Source of the DNA: an uncultured Bacteroidales bacterium
GTDB taxonomy: Bacteria > Bacteroidota > Bacteroidia > Bacteroidales > UBA932
Length of the DNA: 64,000 bases
NCBI GenBank assembly: GCA_945948555.1
Contig: CAMFBM010000005.1
Span: 26,011 to 90,010 of the forward strand
Direction: 5' to 3'
Shown: positions 52,264 through 61,064 of the stretch, in pieces
Layout: each line of letters opens with the position of its first letter
How positions within the stretch are numbered: position 1 is the stretch's first letter
Position numbers and translations under genes: made by a program
Notes under the pieces: model-generated
Database searches by the model: none
The model's input: only the letters and a program-made list of their open reading frames with translations
What the model was told of the DNA's origin: nothing

Positions 52264-52908
52264 ATGAAGAACAACATATATTTCGTCAGCGGCATAGACA
52301 CGAACATAGGAAAAAGCTATGTGACCGGCTGGCTTGCCTCAGAATGGAACCGGCAGGGAATCAGGACCATTACCCAGAAACTTGTCCAGACTGGAAATGA
52401 GAAGGTTTCTGAAGACATCGAAATTCACCGCCGCATAATGGGCTGCGGCTTCCTGGCGGATGACCTTGAAGGGTTGACAATGCCCGAGATCTATTCCTAC
52501 CCTTGTTCGCCTCACCTTGCCGCCGAGATTGACTCCCGACCAATTGATTTCGAGAAAATAAGCAAAGCGACGGAAACCCTTTCCGAAAAATACGACGCCG
52601 TCCTTCTTGAGGGAGCCGGAGGACTGATGGTTCCGCTTACAAGAGACTTGCTGACAATAGATTATGTAAAGAGGAAGTCATATCCCGTAATTCTTGTGAC
52701 TTCGGGACGGCTCGGAAGCATCAACCACACCCTCCTGAGCCTTGAGGCCCTCAAATCAAGGAATATGACCTTGAAAGCTTTGGTATTCAACGATTTCCCG
52801 GTCGAGGAAGACACGAGAATAGCCGACGACACCAGGCAATATCTCGAAAACTACATTAGTACATATTTCCCTGATGCTGAATATCTTCGTGTTCCTGTAA
52901 TAGAATAG
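52264..52908 (+). CDS. bioD: Dethiobiotin synthetase
   Basis: A 214-residue P-loop enzyme. The nucleotide loop is GIDTNIGKSYVTG, with TQKLVQTGNEKVSEDIEIHRR and LLEGAGGLMVPL as further family motifs. BioD forms the ureido ring of dethiobiotin from diaminopelargonate, CO2 and ATP. It is last in the operon, completing all steps from malonyl-ACP to biotin within one transcript. Confidence 0.96.
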   Translation: MKNNIYFVSGIDTNIGKSYVTGWLASEWNRQGIRTITQKLVQTGNEKVSEDIEIHRRIMGCGFLADDLEGLTMPEIYSYPCSPHLAAEIDSRPIDFEKISKATETLSEKYDAVLLEGAGGLMVPLTRDLLTIDYVKRKSYPVILVTSGRLGSINHTLLSLEALKSRNMTLKALVFNDFPVEEDTRIADDTRQYLENYISTYFPDAEYLRVPVIE

Positions 52909-52969
52909 GGGACAGTGGGATTTGGTTTCGGAGAATATATTTCCCATATTTGCGTCAAATTCAAGAGAT

Positions 52970-53686
52970 ATGCAAAAGATAAGATTAACTGTTCTGACCG
53001 TTGTCATTCTGATGACAGTCTGTGAGGCCGCCAATGCCCAGTTCGGCATTCACGCAGGCTATGTAAATTCGGTGACCGATTTCAAGACTTCCAAGTCATC
53101 CGACCCGCTGAAATGCCACGGTTTCCATCTCGGGATAGAGTATGATTTTGACATTGTGAGAGGTCTTTCGGTACAGCCGGGAATCCAGTATTCGTATGTG
53201 GCTCAAGGAGATGAGTCCACGATTAAATTTGGAAGTTTCAAGCAGTCCGACAAAGTTGACATCGTCGAGCATTACCTCGAAATCCCTGCATATCTGAAGT
53301 ACACCTTCGACTTTTTTCCGGAGGTTTTCGGAATGTATGTCTTTGCAGGGCCGACTGTTGGCCTCGGACTATCTTCCTCATTGATAATCAGCCGTTCAGG
53401 AGTTGAAAACACCCGCGTCTCCTACAATTTTTACAATGGCAGAATCAGAAGTGAGAACGTCACCGCTGACCTGAAGGCATTTGTGGAGAAACAGGAAGGT
53501 GAAAAGATTCTCCAGCCGTTCGACATCCTTGTCGGAGGAGGAGTTGGCTTCAACCTGATTCGCCATCTCGACCTCAGGGCAGGCTGCAACTATGGCCTTG
53601 TCAACAGAATGTCAAAGGCATACAGGAATGACAAATACTCCGCCAACCGTTACCAGATTTACGCCGGACTTTCCCTTGTCTTCTGA
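52970..53686 (+). CDS. Outer-membrane beta-barrel protein, PorT-like
   Basis: A 238-residue outer-membrane protein started at ATG 52970, with a signal peptide ending at AANAQF. Alternating strands such as GIHAGYVNSV, LSVQPGIQYSYVAQGD, VFGMYVFAGPTVGLGLSSS, PFDILVGGGVGFNLI and the end ANRYQIYAGLSLVF indicate an eight- to ten-strand barrel of the OMP_b-brl_2/PorT type. The function of such barrels is mostly unknown. It stands between the biotin operon and the polysaccharide locus with about 60 bp to bioD and may be read through from it. Confidence 0.82.
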   Translation: MQKIRLTVLTVVILMTVCEAANAQFGIHAGYVNSVTDFKTSKSSDPLKCHGFHLGIEYDFDIVRGLSVQPGIQYSYVAQGDESTIKFGSFKQSDKVDIVEHYLEIPAYLKYTFDFFPEVFGMYVFAGPTVGLGLSSSLIISRSGVENTRVSYNFYNGRIRSENVTADLKAFVEKQEGEKILQPFDILVGGGVGFNLIRHLDLRAGCNYGLVNRMSKAYRNDKYSANRYQIYAGLSLVF

Positions 53687-53766
53687 TTCTCCTGAGGAAT
53701 AATACTGTAGTCTCTGCCTCCCCCTCTGTTTCCAAGAATCTGTGTATCAAGTATTTTTCGAATGTT

Positions 53767-53774
53767 GGGGGGGG
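53767..53774. repeat. G8 homopolymer upstream of the polysaccharide promoter
   Basis: Eight consecutive G residues lie 30 bp upstream of the -33 box of the UpxY promoter. Such tracts are prone to slippage. Confidence 0.8.
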
Positions 53775-53804
53775 AAATTTTTTGCTAAAATGAACCTAAA
53801 TGAT

Positions 53805-53835
53805 TTTGTTATAGACTTTTTTATGTTTAAATTTG
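53805..53835 (+). promoter_or_regulatory. Promoter of the surface-polysaccharide locus
   Basis: TTTG (53805-53808), a 19-base spacer, then TAAATTTG (53828-53835) is a near-ideal Bacteroidetes promoter. The leader to the UpxY start is about 135 nt. I found no inverted repeats that would make it an invertible promoter. Confidence 0.8.
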
Positions 53836-53975
53836 CAAATTGTTAGTGTTGAATTTGAAAGGCTATTTATGTCGGTGAATCGCACTACGAGGCTATGTAA
53901 TTACTTGGGCTGCAATGTGATATCATTGGTCCGAGGAGCCAAGGGAATGTTTATCAATGAGCAATAGTTGTGACT
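53836..53975 (+). promoter_or_regulatory. Untranslated leader of the polysaccharide operon
   Basis: About 135 nt without an ORF separate the promoter from UpxY. In Bacteroides, UpxY proteins act on the leader of their own operon to prevent premature termination, so this stretch is the expected site of action. A GGTCCGAGGAGCC hairpin (about 53929-53942) is visible. Confidence 0.55.
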
Positions 53976-54542
53976 ATGCACATCAATGCAGACAAGGAAA
54001 TTCCAGTGTGGTTTGCTATGAGCGCACCATACAGAAAGGAACTTGAAGCAAAGGACTTGTTGGCAAGGAACAACATCGAGAGTTTCATCCCGATGCGTTA
54101 CTGTATGGTCGAAATGGGCGGCTCAAGAAAGGAGAGGCGTCTGGTGCCTGCCATTCACAACCTGATTTTTGCCCACTCGACAAGAAAACTGATTCAGATG
54201 GTCAAGACCGGCTATCCTTACCTTCAGTACAAAATCCTAAGGGAGAACGGGCAGAACAATCCCATCGTAGTGCCGGACAAACAGATGGAACAGTTCATTT
54301 CTGTCTGCAACACATTCAATGACGATTTGATTTACCTTAAGCCTGAAGAGGTCAACCTGACAAAAGGTACTCCGGTGCGCATCATCGGAGGAACATTTGA
54401 CGGCAGAGAAGGGATTTTTGTTAAAGTGAAAGGAGCTCGCAAGAAAAGGGTAGTGGTCTCACTGCCCGGTCTTGCCTCGGTCGCAATGGCGGAAATCTCA
54501 TCAGATTATATACGAGTCATCCGTCCTGACGAGCAAAGGTAA
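53976..54542 (+). CDS. upxY: UpxY-family transcription antiterminator (NusG-like)
   Basis: A 188-residue NusG-N/KOW protein started at ATG 53976 (a GTG two codons earlier is possible). VWFAMSAPYRKELEAKDLLARNNIESFIPM is the NGN domain of UpxY, and VNLTKGTPVRIIGGTFDGREGIFVKVKG is the KOW motif. UpxY proteins bind RNA polymerase in the leader of a capsule operon and allow transcription to reach the long downstream genes. It is the first gene here, and there is no UpxZ companion in the window. Confidence 0.94.
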   Translation: MHINADKEIPVWFAMSAPYRKELEAKDLLARNNIESFIPMRYCMVEMGGSRKERRLVPAIHNLIFAHSTRKLIQMVKTGYPYLQYKILRENGQNNPIVVPDKQMEQFISVCNTFNDDLIYLKPEEVNLTKGTPVRIIGGTFDGREGIFVKVKGARKKRVVVSLPGLASVAMAEISSDYIRVIRPDEQR

Positions 54543-54574
54543 ATCAGGACCTGACTTGGAAAAACAAACTTACT

Positions 54575-56497
54575 ATGAAACTCTTACACAAACTTGCCGA
54601 CTGGTACTTTTCGAAGCGGACCTTGCCATACTGGTGCATCCTGCTTCTGGATTCTGCCTGTGTTTTCATCGGAGGTTTTCTTGGCTGTACGATCGAGTAC
54701 GGCTTTAGCTGGATGTTCTCGCATCCATTCAGGGTTGTGGCAGGACTTCTGCTGAGCCTTGTCCTGTTCATTGTCTTTTTCCGGATTTTCCACACTTATT
54801 CGGGAATCATCCGCTTTTCTTCATTCGTCGATCTTCAGAAAGTCGGTCTGGCATCCTTCTTTGGCTCCCTCTGCACCTTGATTCTTGGTTTGCTGTTTTC
54901 TACCTTCGTGCCGTCATCAGTGAACTACGTGCTGTTCCCGGGAGTGGTCTCCTGTCTTGTCCTTTTCCTGTCCTCCACTCTGATGATGTGGCTGGTAAGA
55001 GTAATAGTCAAGCGTGTCTTCGAGACCTTCAACCTGGAGGGAGCAATACCTGTGGCTATTTACGGAACAAAGGCCGGTGGAATCAGCATCGCGAACAGCA
55101 TCCAGAACATCCGCAAGAAAAAATACACCCTGCGTGCATTCATAACCGACGGGGCCGAGATGAAAAACAGCTACCTGATGGGCAAGCGCGTTTACCTGAA
55201 CGGACCTGACATCGGAGAGGTCCTGAGCCGCGAAGGCGTACGTGCAATCCTGGTGTCGCCTCTGAAGACAGATCTCATCCGCTCGAACCAGGGAATGATT
55301 GACGACCTGATTGCCCACGGCATACGCATAATGATGATGTCCAGTGCCGAGGAATGGGACGGAAAGAGTCCGGTGACGCACAATCAGCTCCACGAGGTTG
55401 AGATAGAGGACCTTCTCCCGCGTGAGAAGATTGAAGTGGATATGGGCGCCATCGGTACCCTCCTGAGAGGTCGCCGCATCCTGATCACCGGAGCGGCAGG
55501 ATCCATAGGTTCAGAGATGGTCCGCCAGATTGCTTCCTTCCTGCCATCCGAAATGGTCCTTGTGGACCAGGCTGAGACTCCGATGCACGACATCCGCCTG
55601 ATGATGACCCGCGATTATCCATCCGTCAAATGCCTGACAGTGGTGACAAGCATCACTAACCACGAGCATATGCGCTGCCTTTTCAGCGAGCACCGTCCTG
55701 AGTATGTCTTCCACGCAGCTGCCTACAAGCACGTGCCGATGATGGAGGACAATCCATCGATAGCAGTCCAGAACAACATCTACGGCACGCGTGTAATCGC
55801 AGACCTTGCCGTTGAGTTCGGCACGAGGAAGTTCGTGATGATTTCGACTGACAAGGCGGTGAACCCGACTAATGTGATGGGTTGCAGCAAGCGTATATGC
55901 GAGATTTACTGCCAGAGTCTGAACCAGGCCATCCAGGAGGGGAGGGTGAAGGGCGTGACCCAGTTCGTGACGACGCGCTTCGGCAATGTACTCGGCTCAA
56001 ACGGAAGCGTGATTCCGATTTTCAAGGAGCAGATTCGCCGTGGAGGTCCCGTTACGGTTACCCACCCGGACATCATCCGTTACTTTATGCTGATTCCGGA
56101 GGCCTGCCGTCTGGTTCTTGAAGCCGGCACGATGGGCAGGGGAGGCGAGATTTTCGTGTTCGATATGGGTCAGCCGGTGAAGATTGTCGATCTTGCCAAG
56201 AGAATGATTGCCCTCTCGGGGGCCCAGGGCATGGAAATCAAGTACACCGGTCTTCGTGACGGAGAGAAACTCTACGAAGAAGTCCTCAGTGACCAGGAGG
56301 GCACAATACCAACCACCCATCCGAAGATTATGGTTGCTAAGGTCCGCGAGTACGACTACACCACAGCCCTTGCAAATGAGGAACGCCTTCTGGAAATGTC
56401 CCGGGGCTTTGACGATATGGCGACAGTCAAGTTGATGAAGGAGATAGTTCCGGAGTACAAGAGCCGTTCTTCGAAATATGAAATTTTGGACAAGTGA
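54575..56497 (+). CDS. WbpM/CapD-type nucleotide-sugar 4,6-dehydratase, membrane-bound
   Basis: A 640-residue protein with four N-terminal transmembrane helices (about residues 20-130), a first Rossmann-like domain (VAIYGTKAGGISIANSIQ) and a C-terminal SDR domain (ILITGAAGSIGSEMVRQI). The active site has STDKAVNPTNVMGCSKR, where Met replaces Tyr in the YxxxK dyad, as in WbpM, PglF and FlaA1-like enzymes. The usual reaction is conversion of UDP-GlcNAc to UDP-4-keto-6-deoxy-GlcNAc, the entry to QuiNAc, FucNAc or diaminosugars. It follows UpxY by 32 bp. Confidence 0.94.
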   Translation: MKLLHKLADWYFSKRTLPYWCILLLDSACVFIGGFLGCTIEYGFSWMFSHPFRVVAGLLLSLVLFIVFFRIFHTYSGIIRFSSFVDLQKVGLASFFGSLCTLILGLLFSTFVPSSVNYVLFPGVVSCLVLFLSSTLMMWLVRVIVKRVFETFNLEGAIPVAIYGTKAGGISIANSIQNIRKKKYTLRAFITDGAEMKNSYLMGKRVYLNGPDIGEVLSREGVRAILVSPLKTDLIRSNQGMIDDLIAHGIRIMMMSSAEEWDGKSPVTHNQLHEVEIEDLLPREKIEVDMGAIGTLLRGRRILITGAAGSIGSEMVRQIASFLPSEMVLVDQAETPMHDIRLMMTRDYPSVKCLTVVTSITNHEHMRCLFSEHRPEYVFHAAAYKHVPMMEDNPSIAVQNNIYGTRVIADLAVEFGTRKFVMISTDKAVNPTNVMGCSKRICEIYCQSLNQAIQEGRVKGVTQFVTTRFGNVLGSNGSVIPIFKEQIRRGGPVTVTHPDIIRYFMLIPEACRLVLEAGTMGRGGEIFVFDMGQPVKIVDLAKRMIALSGAQGMEIKYTGLRDGEKLYEEVLSDQEGTIPTTHPKIMVAKVREYDYTTALANEERLLEMSRGFDDMATVKLMKEIVPEYKSRSSKYEILDK

Positions 56498-56529
56498 ATA
56501 TTTAACAAGACAAGGAAATATTTAACAAT

Positions 56530-57825
56530 ATGAACGCATCCGATAGCTTGAAAATTGCCGTGGCCGGGACGGGATATGTTGGCCTGTCAATAGCTACACT
56601 TTTGTCCCAGCGTCACGAGGTGGTTGCAGTTGATGTCATTCCGGAGAAGGTTGAGAAACTGAACAATCGTGTTTCCCCGATTCAGGATGACTACATTGAG
56701 GAATATCTCAGGACGAAGGACCTGAATCTTCGCGCAACCCTAGACGGAGAGAGTGCCTACCGTGATGCGGATTTCGTGGTGATTGCCGCCCCGACGAACT
56801 ACGACAGCAAAAAGAACTTTTTCGACACATCCCACGTGGAAGAGGTGATTGACCTCGTGCTGAAAGTAAACCCTGAAGCTGTTATGGTGATAAAATCCAC
56901 CATTCCTGTCGGTTACACTGTCTCCGTCCGGGAGAAATTCTCCTACCGAGAGCGTCAGTCTGACGGAACTATGAAGGTCGTCACCCCGAACATAATCTTC
57001 GCCCCGGAATTCCTCAGGGAGAGCAAGGCTCTTTACGACAATCTGTATCCTTCGAGGATTATTGTTGGATACGAACTTGGCAATTCCCGACTTGAGGAGG
57101 CAGCACACACCTTTGCCGCCCTGATCAAGGAAGGCTCATTGAAAGAGGATGTGCCTGTGCTTTTTATGGGAAGCACCGAGGCTGAGGCGGTCAAACTCTT
57201 CGCCAACACCTACCTCGCCCTGCGCGTGAGCTATTTCAACGAACTGGACACGTATGCCGAGATGAAAGGCCTCGACACCAAGTCAATCATCGACGGTGTC
57301 TGCCTTGATCCGCGAATAGGGACTCACTACAACAATCCTTCGTTCGGTTACGGCGGCTACTGCCTCCCGAAAGACACGAAGCAGCTCCTGGCCAACTACA
57401 ATGATGTGCCGGAAAACCTCATACACGCAATCGTCGATTCGAACCGCACCAGGAAGGATTTCATCGCCGACCAGGTTCTGAACAAGGCAGGCTACTACAG
57501 CTACAGCGGAACCATCCAGTGGGACAGCACTCAGGAAAGGCATTGTGTGATTGGTGTTTACCGCCTGACAATGAAGTCCAACAGCGACAACTTCCGCCAG
57601 AGCGCCATCCAGGGCATTATGAAGCGCATCAAGGCGAAGGGCGCCGAGGTAATCATCTACGAACCTACTCTCGCAGACGGCACCCTCTTCTTCGGAAGCA
57701 GGGTAGTGAACAACCTGCAGGAGTTCAAGGCCCAGGCCCAGGCCATCATCGCCAACCGCTACGACCCTCTTCTTGACGATGTGCGCGAAAGGGTTTACAC
57801 GAGGGACGTCTTCAGAAGGGATTGA
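56530..57825 (+). CDS. ugd: UDP-glucose/UDP-N-acetylhexosamine dehydrogenase
   Basis: A 431-residue nucleotide-sugar dehydrogenase. The NAD loop is [44 protein letters not shown] and FAPEFLRES are conserved, and the catalytic Cys is in [14 protein letters not shown]. It oxidises a UDP-hexose to the uronic acid. The short [14 protein letters not shown] linker matches the UDP-glucose dehydrogenase branch of Bacteroides, but UDP-GlcNAc or UDP-ManNAc cannot be excluded. It is in the polysaccharide operon, 32 bp after the dehydratase. Confidence 0.93.
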   Translation: MNASDSLKIAVAGTGYVGLSIATLLSQRHEVVAVDVIPEKVEKLNNRVSPIQDDYIEEYLRTKDLNLRATLDGESAYRDADFVVIAAPTNYDSKKNFFDTSHVEEVIDLVLKVNPEAVMVIKSTIPVGYTVSVREKFSYRERQSDGTMKVVTPNIIFAPEFLRESKALYDNLYPSRIIVGYELGNSRLEEAAHTFAALIKEGSLKEDVPVLFMGSTEAEAVKLFANTYLALRVSYFNELDTYAEMKGLDTKSIIDGVCLDPRIGTHYNNPSFGYGGYCLPKDTKQLLANYNDVPENLIHAIVDSNRTRKDFIADQVLNKAGYYSYSGTIQWDSTQERHCVIGVYRLTMKSNSDNFRQSAIQGIMKRIKAKGAEVIIYEPTLADGTLFFGSRVVNNLQEFKAQAQAIIANRYDPLLDDVRERVYTRDVFRRD

Positions 57826-57840
57826 TAAATATTCATTAAA

Positions 57841-58176
57841 ATGAAAAGATACTGTCAGACACTCACTTTGAAGCAGGACCCTGCCCTGGTCGAGAAATAC
57901 ATAGAGGTTCACTCCCACGTGTGGCCGGAAATCATCGAGGGCCAGCATCAGGTTGGCATCCTCTCAATGGAAATATATTCCCTTGGTCGTCAACTCTTTA
58001 TGATTGTCGAGACAGTTGATGACTTTGATTGGGAGCGAGATATGGCAAGGCTTGCATCTCTCCCTCGCCAGGCCGAGTGGGAAGCATATGTCAGTCAGTT
58101 TCAGGGCTGTAATCCCAATGCCACCTCCGCAGAGAAGTGGCAGATGATGGACAAGATTTTTGATTCCGAAAAGTAA
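57841..58176 (+). CDS. L-rhamnose/L-fucose mutarotase-like protein (PF05336)
   Basis: A 111-residue dimeric alpha/beta-barrel-type protein. KRYCQTLTLKQDPALVEKYIEVHSHVWPEI and IYSLGRQLFMIVETVDDFDWERDM match the L-rhamnose mutarotase (RhaM) family; the catalytic His of the YxxxHxxVWPE motif is present. It interconverts the anomers of a 6-deoxyhexose. With Gmd and Fcl close by and a kinase/nucleotidyltransferase directly after it (7 bp), L-fucose is the more likely sugar, supplying the anomer needed by the kinase. Confidence 0.85.
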   Translation: MKRYCQTLTLKQDPALVEKYIEVHSHVWPEIIEGQHQVGILSMEIYSLGRQLFMIVETVDDFDWERDMARLASLPRQAEWEAYVSQFQGCNPNATSAEKWQMMDKIFDSEK

Positions 58177-58183
58177 TCCGGCA

Positions 58184-59410
58184 ATGGCAAAGAAAGTTTT
58201 CGTCAGTGGTTGTTACGACCTTCTTCACAGTGGCCACATCGAGTTCTTCATCCAGGCATCGCGTTACGGTGACCTCTACGTCGGCATCGGCTCCGACGCG
58301 ACCTATCTGGAATACAAGCACCGAAAGCCGATGTTCCCCCAGGAGGAACGCCTCTTTATGGTGAAGAGCATCCGCTATGTGAAAGATGCCTACATAAATG
58401 CAGGGCATGGGGTCATTGACTTTCTCCCGACACTTGACATAGTGAAACCGGACATTTTCGTGGTCAATGCCGAAGGCGGCAGTGAGCTCAAGCGCAGTGT
58501 CTGCGAGAGCCGTGGGATTCAGTACATTGAGTTGGAAAGAACCCCTCACGAGGGACTTCAGGCCCGTAGTTCATCTTCCCTGAAAGCTTCTTTGGGCAAG
58601 GACGATTCTTCTGAACAGGTGACGGGGATTCCGACAAGGCTTGATTTGGCGGGTACCTGGATTGACCAGCCTTACGTCAGCCAGTATCACCCGGGTTGGG
58701 CTCTGACGATTTCCCTGGAACCGACATTTGAAATCAGGGATCGCTGCGGGCTCAGCACCAGCACCAGGAATATGATTCAGAAAATATGGCCTCTTAAGCT
58801 CCCGAAGATGGATCCCGAGATGCTTGCACGACTGGTTTTCTGCTTTGAAAACAATCCGGAGAAGGAAGGTGACCACATTTCCGGAGCCCAGGATTCAGTC
58901 GGGATCTGCGTCCCGGGACTTGCCCGCCATTACTACGACAAGAACTTCTGGCCTCTGAAAATTGAGAACACTGTCGATGAAATGACTCTCCGCTTCCTTG
59001 AAAGCCACATTGTCCTGATTCCTCTTGAGCCACGCCGCAAAGGTTGCAGTGTCGTTGAAGGCAAGGACATCACATCAGAAAAAGTCCGTGCCTTGGCTCA
59101 GGCTGCAGACAACTGCTGGGATGCGATTCTCCGTCACGATCTGGATAGTTTTGCAACGGCATACCGTGCCTCATTTGACGCACAGACTGCAATGTTCCCG
59201 GGAATGATAAATCCGACCGTTGACGGCAAACTGTGTGAGCAGGCGAGTGTACAACCCTACATTGATAAATATTCCTCTCTTCCGGATGTCCTTGCCTGGA
59301 AACTTGCAGGCGCTGGCGGAGGAGGCTACCTGGCCCTTGTGGTCAGAGATGCAGAATCCTTTGCGTCCGAAAGACCGGAAGCAATTGAAATACATATCAG
59401 AAGACAATAA
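58184..59410 (+). CDS. Cytidylyltransferase-GHMP kinase fusion
   Basis: A 408-residue two-domain enzyme started at ATG 58184. Residues 1-130 are a cytidylyltransferase-like domain (VSGCYDLLHSGHIEFF with the HSGH motif; later RKPMFPQEERLFMVKSIRYV). After a Ser/Lys-rich linker (SSSSLKASLGKDDSSEQ) a GHMP sugar kinase follows: GIPTRLDLAGTWID, SGAQDSVGICVPG and the C-terminal KLAGAGGGGYLALV glycine loop. HddA- or fucokinase-like kinases phosphorylate C1 of a sugar, and the other domain would then activate it. The nucleotide and sugar are unknown; L-fucose or a heptose are candidates from context. It is the smaller analogue of the Bacteroides Fkp protein but unrelated in its transferase domain. Confidence 0.85.
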   Translation: MAKKVFVSGCYDLLHSGHIEFFIQASRYGDLYVGIGSDATYLEYKHRKPMFPQEERLFMVKSIRYVKDAYINAGHGVIDFLPTLDIVKPDIFVVNAEGGSELKRSVCESRGIQYIELERTPHEGLQARSSSSLKASLGKDDSSEQVTGIPTRLDLAGTWIDQPYVSQYHPGWALTISLEPTFEIRDRCGLSTSTRNMIQKIWPLKLPKMDPEMLARLVFCFENNPEKEGDHISGAQDSVGICVPGLARHYYDKNFWPLKIENTVDEMTLRFLESHIVLIPLEPRRKGCSVVEGKDITSEKVRALAQAADNCWDAILRHDLDSFATAYRASFDAQTAMFPGMINPTVDGKLCEQASVQPYIDKYSSLPDVLAWKLAGAGGGGYLALVVRDAESFASERPEAIEIHIRRQ

Positions 59411-59903
59411 TTTACATAGCGGAAATCAGAATCTTCTCCCGCGATGAGAAAAAGCAGGATGACATGAGGCACGAGTATCAGTGATTCATTTTTACCTTTA
59501 ATAACTCTGACTCGAGATATTGATTTGGTAAGTCTGAACTTATCTTTGCCAAGTGTGAATTCAAATTGGCGACACCAACAGCTGCCTGAGCGTAATCGGT
59601 GCCAAACGTCTCCACCAAGGTCGTCAAGATCATCCAGAGCTACGTGGGGATAGTCAACAAGATGGTTTGGAGGAAGAAGATTTGAGTAAAATTGTTGCTA
59701 GATTTGAGTAAAATTTTTGCTATATTTGAGTAAAATCGCAAGGTAAATTGAGTAAAAGTAACCGTGCTTTGTCATAGACTGATTTAGTAATAGGAAAAAT
59801 GTATCAAAGTATCCGTCTCAAATGACTCTTCCTGACTCGAACCTTACGCCCATCAATTACACGGAAAGTTCCGGAAACACAAACACTTGTTATTAGATAG
59901 AAT
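59411..59903. other. 0.49 kb gap with repeats and a possible gene remnant
   Basis: No intact gene. Around 59600-59687 a frame reads STKVVKIIQSYVGIVNKMV then WRKK-I-stop, which looks like the C-terminal end of a lost protein that I cannot name. It runs into 22-bp tandem repeats (59678-59760). No promoter for gmd is clear. Confidence 0.6.
59678..59760. repeat. 22-bp tandem repeat, about 3.7 units
   Basis: Units AGATTTGAGTAAAATTGTTG, AGATTTGAGTAAAATTTTTG, ATATTTGAGTAAAATCGCA and TAAATTGAGTAAAAGTAACC start at 59678, 59700, 59722 and 59744. They are close to the period of the bioF repeat but unrelated in sequence. Confidence 0.85.
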
Positions 59904-61019
59904 ATGAAGAAAGCATTGATTACCGGGGTTACCGGCCAGGACGGCAGTTACCTCAGCGAACTGCTCCTTGAAAAAGGATATGACGTGCACGGAATCATCC
60001 GACGTTCATCAGTGGACTATCGTGAGCGCATAGCTCACCTTGAGGGACATCCTCATTTCCACCTCCACTATGGAGACCTCGGGGATTCAATGTCGCTGGT
60101 CAAGGTCGTCGGTGCGGTACAACCGGATGAAATCTACAATCTTGCTGCCCAGAGCCACGTTCAGGTCAGCTTCGACTCTCCGGAGTTCACAGCAGACGTT
60201 GATGCAACGGGTGTCCTCCGCGTTTTGGAAGCCGTCCGTGCCAACCATTTGGAAAAGACCTGCCGCATCTACCAGGCATCAACCAGTGAGCTTTACGGCA
60301 AGGTTGAGGAAGTTCCTCAGAATGAGAACACTCCGTTCCATCCATATTCACCGTACGCGGTGGCCAAGCTCTACGGCTTCTGGATTGTGAAGGAGTATCG
60401 CGAGGCCTACGGTATGTTTTGCTGCTCAGGCATTCTCTTCAATCACGAGAGCGAACGCCGAGGCGAGACTTTCGTAACCCGCAAGATTACCCTCGCTGCC
60501 GCCCGTATCGCTCAGGACAAGCAGGACTGCCTCTACCTCGGCAATCTGGACTCTCTGCGTGACTGGGGCTATGCGAAAGACTATGTTGAGTGTATGTGGC
60601 TCATCCTCCAGCACGACAAGCCTGAGGACTTCGTCATCGCAACCGGAGTCCAGCATTCTGTCCGGGAATTTGCCTACTATGCTTTCAAGCACGCAGGCAT
60701 CGAACTGAAGTTCGAAGGCAAGGGGCTTGAAGAGAAAGGCATCTGCACAGCCGTGAGCGGCAATGTTCCCGAGTCTCTCATAGGAAAGACTCTCGTGGCT
60801 GTCTCAGAGGACTTTTACCGTCCGACAGACGTGGTCAACCTCTGGGGCGATCCGACCAAGGCAAGGGCAAAACTCGGCTGGAATCCATCAAAGACATCCT
60901 TCGAGGAACTGGTCAAGCTGATGGTCGAAAGCGATATGGCCAAGGTTGCCTCCGAAGGTGCTGCCGCCAAGGTCCGCACCAACCTAGCCGAGTACCTCGA
61001 AAAAGGAATTGTGAAATAG
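59904..61019 (+). CDS. gmd: GDP-mannose 4,6-dehydratase
   Basis: A 371-residue SDR enzyme. [33 protein letters not shown] is the family start; [16 protein letters not shown] and [17 protein letters not shown] (YxxxK) are the active site, and [12 protein letters not shown] follows. It converts GDP-mannose to GDP-4-keto-6-deoxymannose, the first step to GDP-L-fucose. It is followed after 45 bp by fcl. Confidence 0.97.
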   Translation: MKKALITGVTGQDGSYLSELLLEKGYDVHGIIRRSSVDYRERIAHLEGHPHFHLHYGDLGDSMSLVKVVGAVQPDEIYNLAAQSHVQVSFDSPEFTADVDATGVLRVLEAVRANHLEKTCRIYQASTSELYGKVEEVPQNENTPFHPYSPYAVAKLYGFWIVKEYREAYGMFCCSGILFNHESERRGETFVTRKITLAAARIAQDKQDCLYLGNLDSLRDWGYAKDYVECMWLILQHDKPEDFVIATGVQHSVREFAYYAFKHAGIELKFEGKGLEEKGICTAVSGNVPESLIGKTLVAVSEDFYRPTDVVNLWGDPTKARAKLGWNPSKTSFEELVKLMVESDMAKVASEGAAAKVRTNLAEYLEKGIVK

Positions 61020-61064
61020 TGTTGTCTTCTCGATAGGGTAGAGATAGTGGAGAAATCTGAAACA

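Noticed and set aside
53687..53975. Invertible promoter for the polysaccharide locus
   Set aside because: No pair of inverted repeats flanks the promoter, and no invertase gene is in the window.
59411..59903. Insertion sequence before gmd
   Set aside because: There is no transposase frame and there are no terminal inverted repeats, only 22-bp tandem units and a short C-terminal remnant.
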